A program made the position numbers and the translations under genes. The notes below the pieces were generated by a model. It worked only from the letters and a program-made list of their open reading frames with translations, had not been told where the DNA came from and ran no database searches. Below are positions 59,597-64,000 of a stretch of 64,000 nt of DNA, piece after piece. Origin of the DNA: Diphasiastrum complanatum (taxonomy: Eukaryota > Streptophyta > Lycopodiopsida > Lycopodiales > Lycopodiaceae); the NCBI GenBank assembly GCA_029204225.1, contig CM055113.1:25106930-25170929 (forward strand), given 5' to 3'. Every line of letters starts with the position of its first letter. Position 1 is the first letter of the stretch.

Positions 59597-60772
59597 CTAA
59601 GATGAGGATAGGAGAACACAACAAGAGAGACTATGGAACCAAACTGCCCAACCTAACAACCTGGATCTAGGAACATGAAGAACATCCTTAAGATTCATCT
59701 TTCTGGATGATCCAACATACAATGGGATGGTTCTTATTCCACTTATCTTACATTCTTGACTACTTGCAGTATAGATTGATCTATGTAAATCATTGTAAGA
59801 AAGTAAAGTGGAGAAAATGTCCTTTTGATATGTCATGTGAGAACTATGAAGCCACCAAGAATCATTGGTGTTGCTCTTGGATGATGGTGGTTTGTTGGAA
59901 ACCATCAAGGATGACTCTTCTTCATCCTCCTCCTACTGATGTGCACTGTTGCTTTGTTTGCTCTCTTGTGCCTTCTTCTTCTTGAGACATTCTGATGCAA
60001 AAAGTCCTTTCTTTCCACAGAAAAAACATTTGTACTTGGACTTGTCATTGATCTTGCCCTTTGAGCTTGAAGCCTCATCCTCCTCCTTGGTCTTCTTGAA
60101 GTGCTTCTTCTTGCCATTGGTCTTCTTCTTGCCTTTGAATGAGAAATCAGCTTTCTCATCACCATCCTGCAGGGAAATAGCATTCATTCTTGCATTGGTA
60201 TGCATCATCCTACACTCTTTCGCCACTAATACACTATGAAGCTTTTCTATAGTGGGAAAAGTGTCTTAGATTGCAAAACTTTGGACCAAATTTGCAAAGT
60301 CATCTCCTAGACCATTAAGGACAATTTGTACAAGCTCTCCATCATGAATCTTCTCTCCATTGGAAGCTAACTCCCTAGTGAGAGACTTGATTCTGAGCAC
60401 ATAATTCTGTGCACCCTCATCACTCCTCTTGCTTTGTAGAATCTAATTCCTAAGCATGAGAACCCTCGAAGTGTTACTAGACTCATAGATTGATTTTAAA
60501 GATTCCCAAGCCTCTTTAGCACTTTTACATGATGATACTTCCCTCAAAAGATCATTGCTTACATTCATCTTCATACAGTGAAGTGCAAGCCTAGACCTCT
60601 TCTTGTATCTCACTAATTCGTGTGCACCTAGAGGTTCATCTTCATCATCAATTAGAAACTCATAAAGATCCTGGAGCACCATGAGTGACTCCATCCTCAC
60701 TTTCCAAATAACATAATTGGTAGAAGTTAACCTCTCACTAGCTTCTAGAAGGTAGGCTCCCATTGATCCCAT
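59597..60772 (-). pseudogene. Minus-strand copia gag-protease relic
   Basis: Gag starts at 60772 (MGSMGAYLLEASERLTSTNY, then W-K-V-R-M-E-S) and stays open to 60443. After a frameshift, basic sequence leads to a zinc knuckle CFFCGKKGLFASEC whose essential His is replaced by Leu (about 60000). The protease region reads SWWLHSSHMT, so the D-S-G-A catalytic loop has been lost. LKDVLHVPR follows. No integrase or reverse transcriptase remains. Confidence 0.82.
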
Positions 60773-61324
60773 CTTACTAGTGAAATTCTACACACAAGAT
60801 ATAGACTTGGTTGAACTTGAAACTCACAAAGGTTTCTTACTTGCAGTGTTTCACTCAAATTAGATTTCTAATCCAACAGATGGACTTGTAATCAGAGTTC
60901 TATCACTCCCTCACAAAGCTAGAATGAAGATAAGATGAAATGAAAACTACTCTCAAGCAAATTTTGCCAATCTTGGCTATTTTTGGACAATAGAATGACT
61001 CTATCTCTCTCTATCACTTTAATGTACTTTCAAGGCCTGTTTTCCACTTTAGGGTTTGAAATCAGCCTAGATTAATAGTTCTCATGAAATAAACTCAAAA
61101 CTAATTTACGGTAACTGATCTTGGTAGCTTATCCTAGAATTTGCACCAAAAATTACATCAAACTGACACCAGATGAAACTGTAATGATCCAATGAATATA
61201 GGGGTTTAAATGCTGGTTCAGAGTTGCCCACATGTGTGAACAGTACGGATTTTGATCCACAAAAATTTTGGAATCAAATCCCCTCACCAATTCCAGGATA
61301 CCAGCTCACTAGGCCAAAATGGGA
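60773..61324. other. Leader or LTR-like sequence of the gag relic
   Basis: In minus orientation this is the region before gag. 'cacatgtgtgaacagtacgg' (about 61230) resembles 'cacacgtgtgaaaagtac' near 55616, which suggests related LTRs. No primer site was found. Confidence 0.35.
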
Positions 61325-62090
61325 AAAAATGACGACCAAAAACCATCATTTAAGTCGGTTTTAATGACGGTTTTGAGGGTCGTCACTTAAGTTATGTCAT
61401 AAAACCAATGGTTGAAATGATGGCCAAAAACCGTCATTTATGTTATTTTAAACGACCAGCAAACAGTGTCATTTATTTATTTTTAATCTAAAAAAAAAAT
61501 GACGACCAAACACTGTCATTTAGACCATCTTAAATGATAGTCAAAAATCGTCATTTAAATCGACTTAAATGACAACCATTAAAAACTGTCTTTTTTATTT
61601 TGCCAAAATGGAGAATAAATGACGGCCAAAAATCGTCATTTAAATCAACTTAAATGACGACCATTAAAAATCGTCCTTTTTAGTTTGTCGAAACGAAGGA
61701 TAAATGACAGCCAAAAACCGTCATTTAAGTCGACTTAAATGACGGCCAATTAGAATTGTCTTTTTTATTTTGTCAAAATGGAGAATAAATGACGACAAAA
61801 AATCATCATTTAAATCAACTTAAATGACGGCCATTAAAAATCGTCCTTTTTATAATGCCAAAACAAAAAATAAATGACGGTAAAAAACCGTCATTTAAGT
61901 TGACTTTAATGACTACCATTAAAATCGTCATTTTTATATTGTCAAAACAAAAAAATAAATGACGATAACAAATCGTCATTTAAATCGACTTAAACAACGA
62001 CCAATAAAAACCGTCTTTTTTATGTTGCCAAAATGAAAAAACAATGACGAACAAAAACCATCATTTAATCAACTTAAATGATGACCAAAG
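61325..62090. repeat. 85-bp tandem array with palindromic AAATGACGG / CCGTCATTT motifs
   Basis: About seven to eight units. Clear unit starts lie at 61618, 61702, 61787, 61872, 61957 and about 62042, a spacing of 84-85 bp. Each unit has 'aaatgacggccaaaaa', then a palindrome built on CCGTCATTTAAGTC and its complement, then 'attaaaaatcgtccttttta'. The copy at 61718-61745 is a perfect 28-bp palindrome. Units left of 61530 are more diverged. Such arrays occur in subterminal regions of some DNA transposons, but no transposase is present. Confidence 0.9.
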
Positions 62091-63370
<1,280 letters not shown>

Positions 63371-63531
63371 GTGCATTCTCCACTATTTTAGATATCTTTA
63401 AACCATAATGTTGACTAGCCTAGCCTATCAAGTTTTCACCATGGAAAACTGCCAAGTGTAAGCCAGGTGGGTTCTAGAGGACACATGGTCCAATCAACAC
63501 GAAAAAAATGTCTTTTCTCCAAAATAGCATA

Positions 63532-63534
<3 letters not shown>

Positions 63535-63615
<81 letters not shown>
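63535..63615. repeat. (CT)40 microsatellite
   Basis: About 81 bp of CT dinucleotide, 168 bp to the right of the previous tract. The flanks of the two tracts do not match, so they are not a simple duplication. Confidence 0.97.
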
Positions 63616-63616
<1 letters not shown>

Positions 63617-64000
63617 GTGACACACATCAAATTTGACCTACATCAAGTGATAGAATCAATTACATAACAAAAAACTGTTGACCTTGATTCGATAGTGACT
63701 ATTTAGTTTTGACCCTGAGCTTTGGGACATTTGAATGTTTTCTGATTCGATCAACAGGCAATTTTGTGTAAAAAGTGTCAAGATCAAGCTATGAACTATG
63801 ATCTATGTTGGGTGATAAGGAGCTAAATTGCAGCATAGGCATCAAACTCAGGGTATCTTGACCAATAGACATGAATGCCCTACACACAAAATTACTATAA
63901 TCTATTCACCCAATGGCCAGCCTCGAGTGATATGGGCCACAATCAATTTATCTAGTGATAGACATAAAATTTGAGTGATCAAGTAAAAAATTGAGAGCCT
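63616..64000. other. Window edge, nothing recognised
   Basis: Unique-looking sequence with no motif. Confidence 0.4.

Noticed and set aside
61307-61320. CACTA transposon 5' end
   Set aside because: CACTA is present, but no TAGTG end, target duplication or transposase was found. The flank may instead be LTR sequence related to 55.6 kb.

Overview
This is a transposon-rich stretch of a land-plant nuclear genome. It holds two spliced protein genes with conventional GT-AG introns, and most of the rest is decayed LTR retrotransposons, LINE fragments, tandem repeats and long (CT)n/(GA)n microsatellites. Both genes are plant cell-wall genes. Introns of up to 5.3 kb carrying repeats suggest a large genome, possibly a fern or gymnosperm, but the sequence alone does not settle the species.

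Gene 1 (2767-5509, + strand, 2 exons, 469 aa) is a GT92-family galactan beta-1,4-galactosyltransferase (GALS type). Upstream lie two G-boxes, telo-box motifs and a 17-codon upstream ORF. Gene 2 (37021-51384, + strand, 8 coding exons, 797 aa) is a QUA2/PMT-type putative pectin methyltransferase of the long, acidic-stem PMT24-27 class. A probable non-coding first exon lies near 34 kb. Both products would sit in the Golgi and act on pectin: one extends rhamnogalacturonan-I galactan side chains and the other probably methyl-esterifies homogalacturonan. Every splice junction given here was checked for reading-frame continuity.

The repeats run as follows. At 7.8-15.0 kb, a Ty1/copia element with 5-bp target duplications is itself split by a second copia element, also with target duplications. 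At 15.6-24.2 kb there is a mosaic of copia relics in both orientations. At 24.2-27.3 kb lies a Ty3/gypsy element with two successive retropepsin-like domains before its reverse transcriptase. At 27.7-28.2 kb are 31-bp and 72-bp tandem arrays. At 29.7-30.6 kb there is a solo LTR whose empty site is preserved near 56.7 kb. At 31.3-33.3 kb there are more gypsy remains.

The large PMT introns contain LINE fragments whose 3' ends appear to run into (CT)n tracts, which suggests a source for some of the microsatellites. At 53.7-60.8 kb lie further minus-strand copia and gypsy relics. At 61.3-62.1 kb is an 85-bp-period array built around a palindrome. At 63.2-63.6 kb are two long (CT)n tracts.

No tRNA, rRNA, CRISPR array or operon-like arrangement was found. 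The most interesting items are the tandem retropepsin domains, the copia relics that have non-integrase sequence after the protease, the LINE tails ending in (CT)n, and the 85-bp palindromic array.
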